A stretch of DNA of 64,000 nt from Fusibacter bizertensis (GTDB lineage Bacteria; Bacillota; Clostridia; Peptostreptococcales; Acidaminobacteraceae): positions 558,001 to 622,000 of the forward strand of contig NZ_JARYZI010000001.1 of the NCBI RefSeq assembly GCF_029914245.1. Direction: 5' to 3'. Both the position numbers and the translations under genes were made by a program. The notes below the pieces were generated by a model. That model did no database searches. It was given only the letters and a program-made list of their open reading frames with translations, and had not been told where the DNA came from. Position 1 is the first letter of the stretch. Every line of letters begins with the position of its first letter. This document shows, piece by piece, positions 55,165 to 63,782 of this stretch.

Positions 55165-56229
55165 CTAATCTGTTTCACCAAGGTATCTCTTAATTGTATC
55201 ATAGTTTATACAGTGTAGCAAAGCGTCTTCCTTTTTAATCAACCCTTCATTGTACAAATCCGCTAGGCTTGCATCCATACTAATCATTCCAACACTTTTA
55301 CCTGAGTGTATTGCAGCTTCAATTTGTGGAATTTTTCCATCTCTAATCATATTTCTTATGGCATGGTTCATACTCATAATCTCAAAGGCTGGAACTCTTC
55401 CCAACTTCTCAGACGGAATTAATTGCTGAGATATAACACCTTGCAGTACAGTTGAAAGTTGAATTCTAATTTGTTGTTGCTGGTTGGGTGGAAAGACATC
55501 TATGATTCTATCAATTGTCTTTGCAGCGCCCACTGTGTGCAGTGTTGAAAAGACTAAATGTCCCGTCTCTGCTGCAGTTAGTGCAATTGAGATTGTTTCA
55601 TAATCTCTCATTTCACCAATTAAGATCACATCAGGCGCTTGTCTAAGTGCGGAACGTAAACCATCTGCATAACTTCTAGTATCAATCCCTATCTCTCTTT
55701 GATCAACGATACTTTTATCATGTCTGTGAATGTACTCAATTGGGTCTTCAAGTGTTAAAATATGACAAGCGCGCTCTTTGTTAATTAAATCGATAAGGCA
55801 TGAAAGTGTTGTGGATTTTCCACTTCCAGTTGGCCCAGTAATTAGAACTAAACCTTTTGCTTTTTTTCTAACAGATAATATAGCTTCGGGAATTCGAAGT
55901 TTATCTATATCAAGTTTATCAAATTTAAGCACTCTTATCGCAGCAGCGTGGGAGCCTCTTTGCGTATAAGCGTCAACTCTAAATCTACCAACACTACTTA
56001 AAGAATATGAAAAATCTTTTTCTCCTTTTTCTAAAAATTCTTGATAGTGTTCGTGTTTTCTAAAAAGTTGTTTTACCAAGATTTCTGTATCGTCAGGCAT
56101 CAACTTGTTTTCTCCAACCTTTTCAAATTGTCCATGTACTTTCAAAGTCGGTGGAACGCCTACTGTTATGAATATATCAGATGCATCTTTTTCAATCGCT
56201 AGTTCTAATAATTCTTCAAGACTCTTCAT
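55165..56229 (-). CDS. pilT: Type IV pilus retraction ATPase PilT
   Basis: 354 residues. All catalytic parts are intact: Walker A GPTGSGKSTT (Lys138), Asp box TLEDPIEYIH, Walker B DVILIGEMRD, and the His box STLHTVGAAKTIDRIID; AIRNMIRDGK follows. It powers pilus retraction. Its start overlaps the stop of the PilX-like gene as ATGA, so it is the last gene of the pilus operon. Confidence 0.95.
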   Translation of the reverse strand: MKSLEELLELAIEKDASDIFITVGVPPTLKVHGQFEKVGENKLMPDDTEILVKQLFRKHEHYQEFLEKGEKDFSYSLSSVGRFRVDAYTQRGSHAAAIRVLKFDKLDIDKLRIPEAILSVRKKAKGLVLITGPTGSGKSTTLSCLIDLINKERACHILTLEDPIEYIHRHDKSIVDQREIGIDTRSYADGLRSALRQAPDVILIGEMRDYETISIALTAAETGHLVFSTLHTVGAAKTIDRIIDVFPPNQQQQIRIQLSTVLQGVISQQLIPSEKLGRVPAFEIMSMNHAIRNMIRDGKIPQIEAAIHSGKSVGMISMDASLADLYNEGLIKKEDALLHCINYDTIKRYLGETD

Positions 56230-56894
56230 TGTAAATTTTCCTCCGGATCATTGAAATATATACTGTCATCGTATTGAAATTCTCTAGGTAGCTCTCGCCA
56301 CTCTTTAATCTCAGGATAGTTTTTATAGTTTAGGGCGTTAATTTTTATAGATGTCAATAACTGTCGTCCTGTTTCTTCATCAACTGTAATATAACTTATT
56401 TCCGGTTCCTCATCATTTAATATATCTTGGTTCACAATGTCGTAGTTAAAACTGATGCTCGTATCTAAAAGATATATAGGAGAATTATAAAACTTATCAT
56501 ATAACAAATAGAGAAATAATTTTTGTTCACATAGCTCATTCTCATTCGCATCAATATCAGTTAACAAAGCATTTTTAACCAACTCTGGAAGCGAAGATGA
56601 TTCAATACCAATTTCCAAATCATTGCTGAGGTAATGATCCATTTCCTCCACTACTGCTTTATATAAATTTTCAAACTCCATATATGTTTTATCGGCATTA
56701 CTTTCTAATCGATAATAGTCCTTTGTCCAATCAGCGTGTTTTCTTGCTATTTTTAAATTAGAGTAAGAAGACATCATAGCTAAAACGCCAAAAGTAATGA
56801 GCAATAGCATAATCATAATTACAAGAACAGAAGAACTGCCTTTTTCACTTTTTAGATTTATGTTCCTAATAATACTTTTGCATTTCAATTTCAT
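56226..56894 (-). CDS. PilX-like pilus assembly protein
   Basis: 222 residues. EKGSSSVLVIMIMLLLITFG near residue 16 resembles the PilX N-terminal anchor: a cleavable-like end (G followed by SS) with one membrane helix. The rest is soluble with no recognised family. Overlaps the previous pilin gene by 29 bp. It may be a minor pilus component. Confidence 0.72.
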   Translation of the reverse strand: MKLKCKSIIRNINLKSEKGSSSVLVIMIMLLLITFGVLAMMSSYSNLKIARKHADWTKDYYRLESNADKTYMEFENLYKAVVEEMDHYLSNDLEIGIESSSLPELVKNALLTDIDANENELCEQKLFLYLLYDKFYNSPIYLLDTSISFNYDIVNQDILNDEEPEISYITVDEETGRQLLTSIKINALNYKNYPEIKEWRELPREFQYDDSIYFNDPEENLQ

Positions 56895-57321
56895 AGATTG
56901 GCTCCAATTCTAACGGGTCATTTTGGTGGATTTCAATCCGATAATTAACAACTTCATATTCAAGAGCTTGTGTTTTAAACGCTTTAAAGTCGAGAATATA
57001 AAAAGCATCATCTTGTGAATCTATAGTGATAAAGGCGTCATCAAGATATACAATCGACTGAACAACTTCCTCACTTACATCAAACAATGCGTGTTTAAAC
57101 AACTGCATATTTCGCAAATTTCCAAGTGTACGATCAGACTCAACTACCTCAAAAATACTTTCACTTACTAAAACACTTTGGTCTAACACTTTCGCTTTTG
57201 AATTGAGATCATTTGATGTAATAAACATTTGAATGACGTAAACACTCAAAATAGACAATACAGCAATTGATAGTATCAGTTCAACCAAAGACACACCTTT
57301 GTTTCGCTTAGCTTTTAACAT
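56866..57321 (-). CDS. Prepilin-like protein (type IV pseudopilin)
   Basis: 151 residues. RNKGVSLVELILSIAVLSIL is a class III prepilin leader with a cut after Gly and the Glu at +5. The remainder is a short globular domain. It is probably a minor pilin. GAGGAG precedes the ATG. Confidence 0.86.
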   Translation of the reverse strand: MLKAKRNKGVSLVELILSIAVLSILSVYVIQMFITSNDLNSKAKVLDQSVLVSESIFEVVESDRTLGNLRNMQLFKHALFDVSEEVVQSIVYLDDAFITIDSQDDAFYILDFKAFKTQALEYEVVNYRIEIHQNDPLELEPIYEIEMQKYY

Positions 57322-57325
57322 ATTG

Positions 57326-57838
57326 TCACTCCTCGTATATCAGTACTTCTGATTTTAGTGTGACGATTAAATCAGAAAGTGATTCTCCATTTTTTTCCAC
57401 CGATATATATATTGATTTTTCACTGAAAGAAAGGCTCATTTTATCGATATCAGCAATTTCAAAACTCACATCATCAGATGGTTTGATACCATTTAGAACA
57501 GTAGCTTCTCGTAAAGAACCCTTGGATTCATAAATCCAAGTTTCGTACAGATCGCCAGCTAGTACTTCTTTGATTACAAGTGCATCTTTACCACCCATAC
57601 CTTTGTCAGCAATTTCAACACTTTCAAATCTGTCATTTTGTCTTAATTTAGTGACGATATATGAACTTGCAATCCTTAAGTTTTCATTGTTATCTTTTTC
57701 TTCAACAAGTGCTTCATAAGAAGATGTCGATGCAGCTGCCAACATAAAGATTCCAAGTCCAAATAAAAGTAAAAGCATCATTACAATAGACATTTCTATT
57801 AGGCTATACCCTTCTTGTTTACGAACAAATTTATCCAT
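57326..57838 (-). CDS. Prepilin-like protein (type IV pseudopilin)
   Basis: 170 residues. RKQEGYSLIEMSIVMMLLLL shows the prepilin leader with Glu at +5. The rest has no recognised family. It lies 4 bp before the next pilin gene. TAGGAAA precedes the ATG. Confidence 0.86.
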   Translation of the reverse strand: MDKFVRKQEGYSLIEMSIVMMLLLLFGLGIFMLAAASTSSYEALVEEKDNNENLRIASSYIVTKLRQNDRFESVEIADKGMGGKDALVIKEVLAGDLYETWIYESKGSLREATVLNGIKPSDDVSFEIADIDKMSLSFSEKSIYISVEKNGESLSDLIVTLKSEVLIYEE

Positions 57839-57844
57839 AGTTTC

Positions 57845-58147
57845 CTACCATTTCTTATAGACTGCAATAACAGGCATTATATTTGAAGCGATCAGTTCAT
57901 AATGGTAATAGTATGCATCTTCATTAATTACCAATCCATAATGTGTCACTAAGTATGAAAACGTCGGATAGCTACCCTCCAGCGCATAACACTGAACTGC
58001 TGCTTTTTGAATAGCTTCTTCAACTGTTTTCACACGCTCAAACTCTGCGGTTTTGGAAAACCCAACTATTCCAGTCCCGGATTGAGCTACGAAAATAATC
58101 AATATTAGGATTAAAATTAGATAAATTCTCTTAGATAGCCAATTCAT
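57845..58147 (-). CDS. Small pilin-like protein without prepilin leader
   Basis: 100 residues. An N-terminal hydrophobic stretch (YLILILILIIFVAQSGTG) is followed by EEAIQKAAVQCYALEGSYPT, which looks like the alpha-helical start of a pilin body. The usual G-(F/Y/V)-x-x-x-E leader is missing. AAGGAG precedes the ATG at 58147. Confidence 0.72.
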   Translation of the reverse strand: MNWLSKRIYLILILILIIFVAQSGTGIVGFSKTAEFERVKTVEEAIQKAAVQCYALEGSYPTFSYLVTHYGLVINEDAYYYHYELIASNIMPVIAVYKKW

Positions 58148-58157
58148 ATTTTTCTCC

Positions 58158-59213
58158 TTACCCAATAGATGACATGATGTTAATAAGTGGTAACATCACC
58201 AATAACAAAATTGCACCTACTATCAAAGACAACACAATTACTAAAGTTGGTTCAATAGAAACTGTCATCCTATGAAGTGATCGACTTAACTCACGATCAT
58301 AAACTTCAGAGATCTTATCTAGCATATTATCAAGTTCGCCTGTTTTATTTCCAAGTGCCACCATTTTGAGGAACAACTCTGGGAAAAGTCCAGTTTCCCT
58401 TAGCGCTTTTTCCATTGTAATTCCTTCTTCAATTTTAACAACTACTTGGTTTAATTTTTCTTCAATCAATTTATTATCCATAAGCGGAATTATGAGGTCC
58501 AGGCTCGACTGAATTGGCATACCACTTCTAGTAAGAATTGCCAGCGCACCTGCAAATTTTACTACAACAGATTTTTTATAAAGCGTTTTTACAATTGGTA
58601 ATGAAAGTAACATTGAATCTCTGTGTCTTGGGAAATAGTTTGTTTTAAAAATCAATAAGAAATAGCCAATGATAAGCACAAGTAGGGCGATTATAATCAA
58701 CATACTACTTTGCAATAACTCACTGAAACTTAGTACAAATTGTGTTGCTGATGGAATGCTTCCACCAACCGACAATAGAATTTCATGGAAAATCGGTAAA
58801 ACTTTTAAGATTAGCAATAAAATCACTGCTGTCATTAATCCTATCAAGACAAAGGGATATGTTAATGCATTTTTGATTTTTTGCTTTAAGATGTCATTTT
58901 TTTCATAATAAGAAGCTAATTGCTCAAATACATCGCCTAAACGCCCCGTATTTTCAGCGATTTTTAACATTGAAGTCATATATTCAGGAAATACACCTCG
59001 TGCAGAAATAGCTTCATATAGCAATTTGCCTTCTTCAACATCATCGCCAATTTCTTTTACAATTTGCTTCATCCTACCATCAAATACATCACTCGCTAGT
59101 AATTGTAACCCTTCTAAGTAAGGTATACCTGCTTTAAATACCACTGAAAATTGATAACAAAACAAAGAAATTTCTGAGGCTTTTAATTGTTGTTTCTTTA
59201 ACTTACCATCCAT
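58158..59213 (-). CDS. pilC: Type IV pilus inner membrane platform protein PilC
   Basis: 351 residues, the type II secretion F family. Two repeated halves with FSVVFKAGIPYLEGLQLLA and VKFAGALAILTRSGMPIQSS, and three or four membrane segments. It anchors the pilus motor. Start at 59213 after GGTGG. It is the first gene of the pilus operon; pilB, the major pilin and pilD are not in the window. Confidence 0.92.
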   Translation of the reverse strand: MDGKLKKQQLKASEISLFCYQFSVVFKAGIPYLEGLQLLASDVFDGRMKQIVKEIGDDVEEGKLLYEAISARGVFPEYMTSMLKIAENTGRLGDVFEQLASYYEKNDILKQKIKNALTYPFVLIGLMTAVILLLILKVLPIFHEILLSVGGSIPSATQFVLSFSELLQSSMLIIIALLVLIIGYFLLIFKTNYFPRHRDSMLLSLPIVKTLYKKSVVVKFAGALAILTRSGMPIQSSLDLIIPLMDNKLIEEKLNQVVVKIEEGITMEKALRETGLFPELFLKMVALGNKTGELDNMLDKISEVYDRELSRSLHRMTVSIEPTLVIVLSLIVGAILLLVMLPLINIMSSIG

Positions 59214-59410
59214 ATTTACCACCTTATATAAACATAATACAATTTGTATGATTATACCCTACTATGCTATTTTTAAACCTTATGTAGTTATTGTAATCTC
59301 TACATAACAAAACACTCCAAAACCTTGAGTTTCTATAATAAGGATACAACAAAAACAACTTAAAATCATCTATTAATCGTTATTTTGACATATGAATTTA
59401 ATCTATCTGA

Positions 59411-59440
59411 TTGATTGATGAAATATTCTAAGGGTATAAT
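59411..59440 (+). promoter_or_regulatory. Promoter of the small membrane protein gene
   Basis: TTGATT (59411-59416) and TATAAT (59435-59440) are spaced 18 bp on the plus strand, 22 bp before the start codon at 59463. The divergent 240-bp gap also carries the pilC promoter region with TATAAT (complement of 59251-59256) and a 13-bp palindrome ATACAATTTGTAT at 59238-59250. Confidence 0.65.
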
Positions 59441-59462
59441 AGACGTGTTGGAGGTAATACTT

Positions 59463-59783
59463 ATGTCTAAAAAGAAAAAAGCGCTTGAAGCACAAAGGAA
59501 AATCAAAGAGAAAAAAATGATTAAGACTGTACTTTTCACAGGCATTGCTTTGGGACTATGTATCGGTTTTATCAATGGTTGCATTATTGGTTATACTTTG
59601 AAAAAAAAGTTCTCTAAAGATGGAAAAAAACGTCTTGAAGAAAGAGCTTTTTACAAAGCAAGATTAGGCGAGATTAAACATTCACTTTACCTTATAAAAT
59701 CTCATTTGGCTTGTGATCAGTGCGATGACGCCACACTTGATGAAGCTGTTGCTGAGGTGCAAACTGAAATCGATAATGTGTAA
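59463..59783 (+). CDS. Small single-pass membrane protein, unknown function
   Basis: 106 residues. A Lys-rich start (SKKKKALEAQRKIKEKKM) is followed by one membrane helix with Cys and Gly (TGIALGLCIGFINGCIIGY), then a charged helix with a CDQC motif near residue 83. No family is recognised. GGAGGT precedes the ATG at 59463; a 16-codon longer frame exists. It ends in a perfect hairpin terminator. Confidence 0.75.
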   Translation: MSKKKKALEAQRKIKEKKMIKTVLFTGIALGLCIGFINGCIIGYTLKKKFSKDGKKRLEERAFYKARLGEIKHSLYLIKSHLACDQCDDATLDEAVAEVQTEIDNV

Positions 59784-59788
59784 ATAAA

Positions 59789-59817
59789 AAGATGCCTATT
59801 AGGCATCTTATTTTTTT
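59789..59817. terminator. Bidirectional terminator
   Basis: AAGATGCCT (59789-59797) and AGGCATCTT (59801-59809) form a perfect 9-bp stem with a T7 run at 59811-59817. It lies between the small membrane gene and the convergent rarA. Confidence 0.9.
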
Positions 59818-59832
59818 CACATACCAAAACCA

Positions 59833-61167
59833 TTACTCTGGTGCATATTTGGTCTTTTTTAAATATTCATTAATTTTGGTTTCATAGCCTAAATCAGTTG
59901 GTCGATAATAGCGTTTATCCTTAATTTCATCAGGAAGGTATTGTTGCTTAACATAGTGTGTTTCATAGGCATGAGGATACTCATAACTTTTCATGTTATC
60001 TGATTGACGGTATTTTCTCTCAAGCGATAGCGATGTGCCATCTTTGAGATAATATGGAATTGTACCAGTATGAATGTTACTAATATCGTCAAGCACCTCA
60101 TTAATCCCCGTATATGCTGCATTTGATTTCGGCGCACTGGCCACATAAGTCACCGCTTGTGCCATAATGATACGTCCTTCAGGCATCCCGATAAAATCCA
60201 CAGCCTGAGCAGCGTTATTTGCAACTACCAGCGCCATTGGATCAGCATTTCCAACATCTTCTGCTGCACAAATCACAATTCTTCTGGAAATGAATCTAGG
60301 ATCTTCTCCGCCAGCGATCATCTTTCCGAGATAAAATAGTGCAGCATCAGGATCAGACCCTCTCATACTTTTAATAAAAGCAGATACAATGTCATAGTGA
60401 TTATCCCCGTTTTTGTCATAATCTACAGCTTTCATCTGAATACAATCTTCAACATCATTTATACTGATGTCAATTTTACTGGATAGATCTAGTTTTGGAA
60501 GCACAGATAACTCTAAAATATTTAATGCACGCCTAGCATCACCACTAGAAACATCTGCAATATATTCAAGTACACCCTCATCAACCTCGATTGGATACAT
60601 CCCTAAACCACGTGTTTCATCATTTAATGCATTATGGAGTATCATAACAATATCCTCTACACCTAATTTGATGAGTCTAAAAACTGACGATCTTGAGATC
60701 AAAGCACCGTTAACTTCAAAATAGGGGTTCTCAGTTGTTGCACCAATAAGTATAAAAGTTCCATCTTCTACAAATGGTAATAAAGCATCTTGTTGACTTT
60801 TGTTAAATCGGTGGATCTCATCAATAAACAAAACACTTCTTCGTTGATACATTGCAAGTTCATCTTTTGCACGATCAACAGCTTCACGTATATCTTTGAC
60901 ACCTGAAGTTACAGCATTCATACTGATAAAAGTTGCTTTGGTTTGTTTGGCAATCACTTTAGCAAGTGAAGTCTTACCACTGCCTGGTGGTCCATACAAA
61001 ATAATTGATGTTAAACGATCTGCTTTAATCAGTTTGGGGAGTAATTTTCCTTCCCCCATGATGTTAGCTTGTCCAACAAAATCATCGAGCGTCTCGGGCT
61101 TCATTCGTTCAGCAAGTGGTGCACTTGACTCCTTTTGTTTTTTTGCCATTATATCAAATAAATCCAT
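59833..61167 (-). CDS. rarA: Replication-associated recombination protein A (RarA/MgsA ATPase)
   Basis: 444 residues. AAA+ Walker A YGPPGSGKTSLAKVIA near residue 55, Walker B SVLFIDEIHRFNKSQQDALL, then sensor motifs and a C-terminal tetramerisation part with GMPEGRIIMAQAVTYVA. RarA helps at stalled replication forks. It starts at the end of the FadR-type gene (the ATG follows the TAG by no gap). GGAGG precedes it. Confidence 0.94.
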   Translation of the reverse strand: MDLFDIMAKKQKESSAPLAERMKPETLDDFVGQANIMGEGKLLPKLIKADRLTSIILYGPPGSGKTSLAKVIAKQTKATFISMNAVTSGVKDIREAVDRAKDELAMYQRRSVLFIDEIHRFNKSQQDALLPFVEDGTFILIGATTENPYFEVNGALISRSSVFRLIKLGVEDIVMILHNALNDETRGLGMYPIEVDEGVLEYIADVSSGDARRALNILELSVLPKLDLSSKIDISINDVEDCIQMKAVDYDKNGDNHYDIVSAFIKSMRGSDPDAALFYLGKMIAGGEDPRFISRRIVICAAEDVGNADPMALVVANNAAQAVDFIGMPEGRIIMAQAVTYVASAPKSNAAYTGINEVLDDISNIHTGTIPYYLKDGTSLSLERKYRQSDNMKSYEYPHAYETHYVKQQYLPDEIKDKRYYRPTDLGYETKINEYLKKTKYAPE

Positions 61168-61842
61168 CTATTCCTCCTGTAAATAAAAGCCCAATTGCAT
61201 CATAAATTCATCAAAAATCAACACAACTTCATCTTGTCCTAAGGCTTCGACGATATTCTTAATCAATTGACAAATTATGGTTCCCTCTTTCGGTACAATA
61301 GTCTCAAGAAAGATTTTCACAGCTTCATGTGTTTGCTTGATCAATCGATGTTTAAAAGAACTGTGCCTGCGGAGTGCTATAATTTCAATAGTTTCAAGTA
61401 AACCCGTTATATATATATTTGTCAAATCCATATCAATTTTACTTTTTTCAACGTGTAATATTGATTCAAATCTTGACTTAATGGTTTGTTGATCATTCCA
61501 TGAGAGGTGCTGAAATGCCTGTAGTTCTTCTTCATCAAGGTGTTTCATTATTCGCAAAATTTCCATTTTTTGAGTGTATATATTTATAGACTCTAAGCTA
61601 AAATCGTGTTGTTCATCTTCCGTTTTTTCTGAGACAAACGTCCCTATCCCGCGTTTTACTTCAAGTACCTTACGGCTAATTAAGATTTTAATAGCCTCTC
61701 TCAAAGTCGCTCTAGATACACCAAGTTCTTCTGCCAACTGGATTTCATTGGGCATTTGATCGCCTACTTTGTAAAAGTCATTTTTTATGGAAGTCATAAT
61801 AGTTTCAGCTACTTTTTCTGATAGCAACATCTTTTGATACAT
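61168..61842 (-). CDS. GntR-family regulator, FadR-type
   Basis: 224 residues. Winged helix with NEIQLAEELGVSRATLREAI and GIGTFVSEK, then an all-helical C-terminal ligand domain of about 130 residues, as in the FCD/FadR group. Ligand unknown. Start at 61842 after AAAGGAG; 23 extra codons are in frame. It sits just upstream of rarA and divergent from the next gene. Confidence 0.88.
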   Translation of the reverse strand: MYQKMLLSEKVAETIMTSIKNDFYKVGDQMPNEIQLAEELGVSRATLREAIKILISRKVLEVKRGIGTFVSEKTEDEQHDFSLESINIYTQKMEILRIMKHLDEEELQAFQHLSWNDQQTIKSRFESILHVEKSKIDMDLTNIYITGLLETIEIIALRRHSSFKHRLIKQTHEAVKIFLETIVPKEGTIICQLIKNIVEALGQDEVVLIFDEFMMQLGFYLQEE

Positions 61843-61871
61843 GTCGACTCCTTTCTGGTTCAAAAAAACAT

Positions 61872-61900
61872 CTAAAGACAACAGCGCAACATGACGATAC
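61872..61900 (+). promoter_or_regulatory. Possible sigma-D (SigD)-like promoter
   Basis: CTAAA (61872-61876) and ACGATAC (61894-61900) have a spacing of 17, near the CTAAA-N15/16-CCGATAT rule of motility sigma factors but not exact. It is 61 bp before the start of the gene at 61962. Confidence 0.3.
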
Positions 61901-61961
61901 TTATATCGCAAGGATGCAACTAACTTTATAGTAACATGAATTGATTCAAGGAGGAATACTT

Positions 61962-62582
61962 ATGATTACCAATCCCGTTAATCTTAACAAAATCACCTCT
62001 GCCTATTCAAACTCTGTAACGAACCCTGCAGCTGAACAAGCTGCAAATACACTACCAGAAGAACTTAAAAATGCAGAAGCGACTACAGCTTTAACCGATT
62101 CACTGGAACTCGGAAAAAGTGATGCCGAAGATTTTGGAACGTACAAAATTGATCGCCAAAAACTGAATGCCATAAAACTTGATTTCAAGAAGAATACTGA
62201 ATCGTTTAAAGAAATGATTCGTGGATTGATTGAAAAGCAAGGTAAAAATTACGAAGAAGTCGTTTCTGCAATTCGAAATGGCGAATCTCCTGTTATAGAA
62301 ATTGATGCTGAAACCCGTGCCAAAGCAGAAGATGCAATTTCTGACGATGGGTATTGGGGCGTTAACAAAACTTCCGAAAGAATATTGGATTTTGCCAAAA
62401 CGATTTCAGGTGGTGACACTTCAAAAATCGGTTTACTAAAAGACGCATTTAAAGAAGCTTTTGAAAGTGCAAAAGAAGCCTTTGGTGGTACACTTCCAGA
62501 TATTTCACAAAAAACATACGACCAAGTGATGAAGGGCTTTGATGAATGGGAGAATCCTTCAGCCATCGAAGAGTCCGAGTAA
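61962..62582 (+). CDS. Conserved-looking soluble protein, DUF5610-like (uncertain)
   Basis: 206 residues, no membrane segment. A low-complexity N-terminus (about 1-50) is followed by a helical part with DDGYWGVNKTSERILDFAKT and then LPDISQKTYDQVMKGFDEWE at the end. This pattern resembles the group called DUF5610 in my memory, but I could not check it. It could be a motility-linked protein, judging from neighbours. AAGGAGG precedes the ATG at 61962. Confidence 0.7.
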   Translation: MITNPVNLNKITSAYSNSVTNPAAEQAANTLPEELKNAEATTALTDSLELGKSDAEDFGTYKIDRQKLNAIKLDFKKNTESFKEMIRGLIEKQGKNYEEVVSAIRNGESPVIEIDAETRAKAEDAISDDGYWGVNKTSERILDFAKTISGGDTSKIGLLKDAFKEAFESAKEAFGGTLPDISQKTYDQVMKGFDEWENPSAIEESE

Positions 62583-62589
62583 TTTTATA

Positions 62590-62641
62590 AAAACGAGTGT
62601 ATCAAAAATTTCTATAATGAAATATTTGATGCACTCGTTTT
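62590..62641. terminator. Bidirectional terminator
   Basis: 17-bp arms at 62590-62606 and 62625-62641 with one G-U pair; poly-T on the plus strand and poly-A on the other side. It ends both the plus-strand gene and the response regulator gene. Confidence 0.9.
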
Positions 62642-62654
62642 ATTTTATTGTCAT

Positions 62655-63725
62655 TTAAATTAATGAATCAAAAACTTTTTTCTTTACAGGTAAGAGCACC
62701 TCAATTCTATGAATTTCTTCTATTTGAGTGGCATAAAACTTGCCCCCTATGATTCTCAAAACCGCCCCAACAAACTTTCCATGATTTTCCAGCATTTCAC
62801 TTAAGTTTTCATTTGAAACACAATCAACAACAAGGTGAAGTATATGTTTTTCACTTAAATTTTCAGTTTTAATCGCAACAGCTTGAATTTCAGAACCATT
62901 GATATGCGCAAGTTCGATTATATCTGTAAATATGCTCGTTACCATTTTAAAATTATCATAATAATTGAGTTGATTTTCGCTTGTATTAACCTCTAAAGGT
63001 ACTTTAGGTATATCTAATTTATCAAATATCAATTCAATATGCGCTTCTACTTCTGGAAGTGTAAATGCCTTCATTGCAAAACGGTTCAGTTCAAATATCT
63101 TGTTGAGATAATGTACACGGTCGTTCATTTGCTGTATCACATCGTTCATCTTAGTTTTATCATCACTACTTTTTAAGGCTTGAATCGAAAATAGATGATG
63201 CTGATTTAACGCTTTAATAAGTTCATCATATAATCTTAGTACATGATCAACTTTTTCATAGCTTTCACTGAGCATTTTATTGTAAAGTTTTCCTTTTTTT
63301 TCACTAGATATCAACTTATTTGCTTCTAAAGCAGTATTTTCATAAATCTCTATTGCTTCCCTAATGTATACCTTTAATTCTGCATCAAGATCCCATGGCT
63401 TTGTCATAAACTTATAAATCTCTACATTATTGACTGTTGCAAGAATTTGCGGCAATTGAGTATACCCTGTTAATACGATTTTAACTGTCCTTGGACTTAT
63501 TTCTTCAACCTGTCGCAGCAATTCTAAACCATTCATTCCAGGCATTCGCATATCCGTTATAATCACACTAATTTGATCTTCTCTCGCAAAAGATTCTAAC
63601 GCTTCTGCACCACTTGAAGCAAATATTTTTGAGTACTGCTCAGTATGCATTCCTCTTTTTAAGGACTTAAGTATATCAATTTCATCGTCTACAATAAGTA
63701 CGGTATGCATGGAATAGTCAATCAT
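62655..63725 (-). CDS. Response regulator with an atypical helical/ATPase-like output domain
   Basis: 356 residues. The receiver domain (about 6-125) has VDDE, phosphoacceptor Asp58 in IITDMRMPGMNG, and the Lys in FMTKPW. The rest is not DNA-binding or HD-GYP: a coiled helix region (about 130-210) and a C-terminal part (VLRIIGGKFYATQ..IEVLLPV) that looks like the end of a histidine kinase ATPase fold but without clear N, G1 or G2 boxes. GAGGTG precedes the ATG. It follows the partial HDOD-type gene by 49 bp, so probably coupled. Confidence 0.85.
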   Translation of the reverse strand: MIDYSMHTVLIVDDEIDILKSLKRGMHTEQYSKIFASSGAEALESFAREDQISVIITDMRMPGMNGLELLRQVEEISPRTVKIVLTGYTQLPQILATVNNVEIYKFMTKPWDLDAELKVYIREAIEIYENTALEANKLISSEKKGKLYNKMLSESYEKVDHVLRLYDELIKALNQHHLFSIQALKSSDDKTKMNDVIQQMNDRVHYLNKIFELNRFAMKAFTLPEVEAHIELIFDKLDIPKVPLEVNTSENQLNYYDNFKMVTSIFTDIIELAHINGSEIQAVAIKTENLSEKHILHLVVDCVSNENLSEMLENHGKFVGAVLRIIGGKFYATQIEEIHRIEVLLPVKKKVFDSLI

Positions 63726-63740
63726 TTCATCACCTCATTA

Positions 63741-63782
63741 CTTGTGCTATTTCTTATTCTACTTGTGCTATTTCTTATTCTT
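63741..63782. repeat. 21-bp perfect tandem duplication (one end mismatch)
   Basis: Two copies (63741-63761 and 63762-63782) lie head to tail and differ only at the last base. The stop codon of the HDOD-type gene lies inside the second copy, so each copy holds a stop in that frame. Confidence 0.85.
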
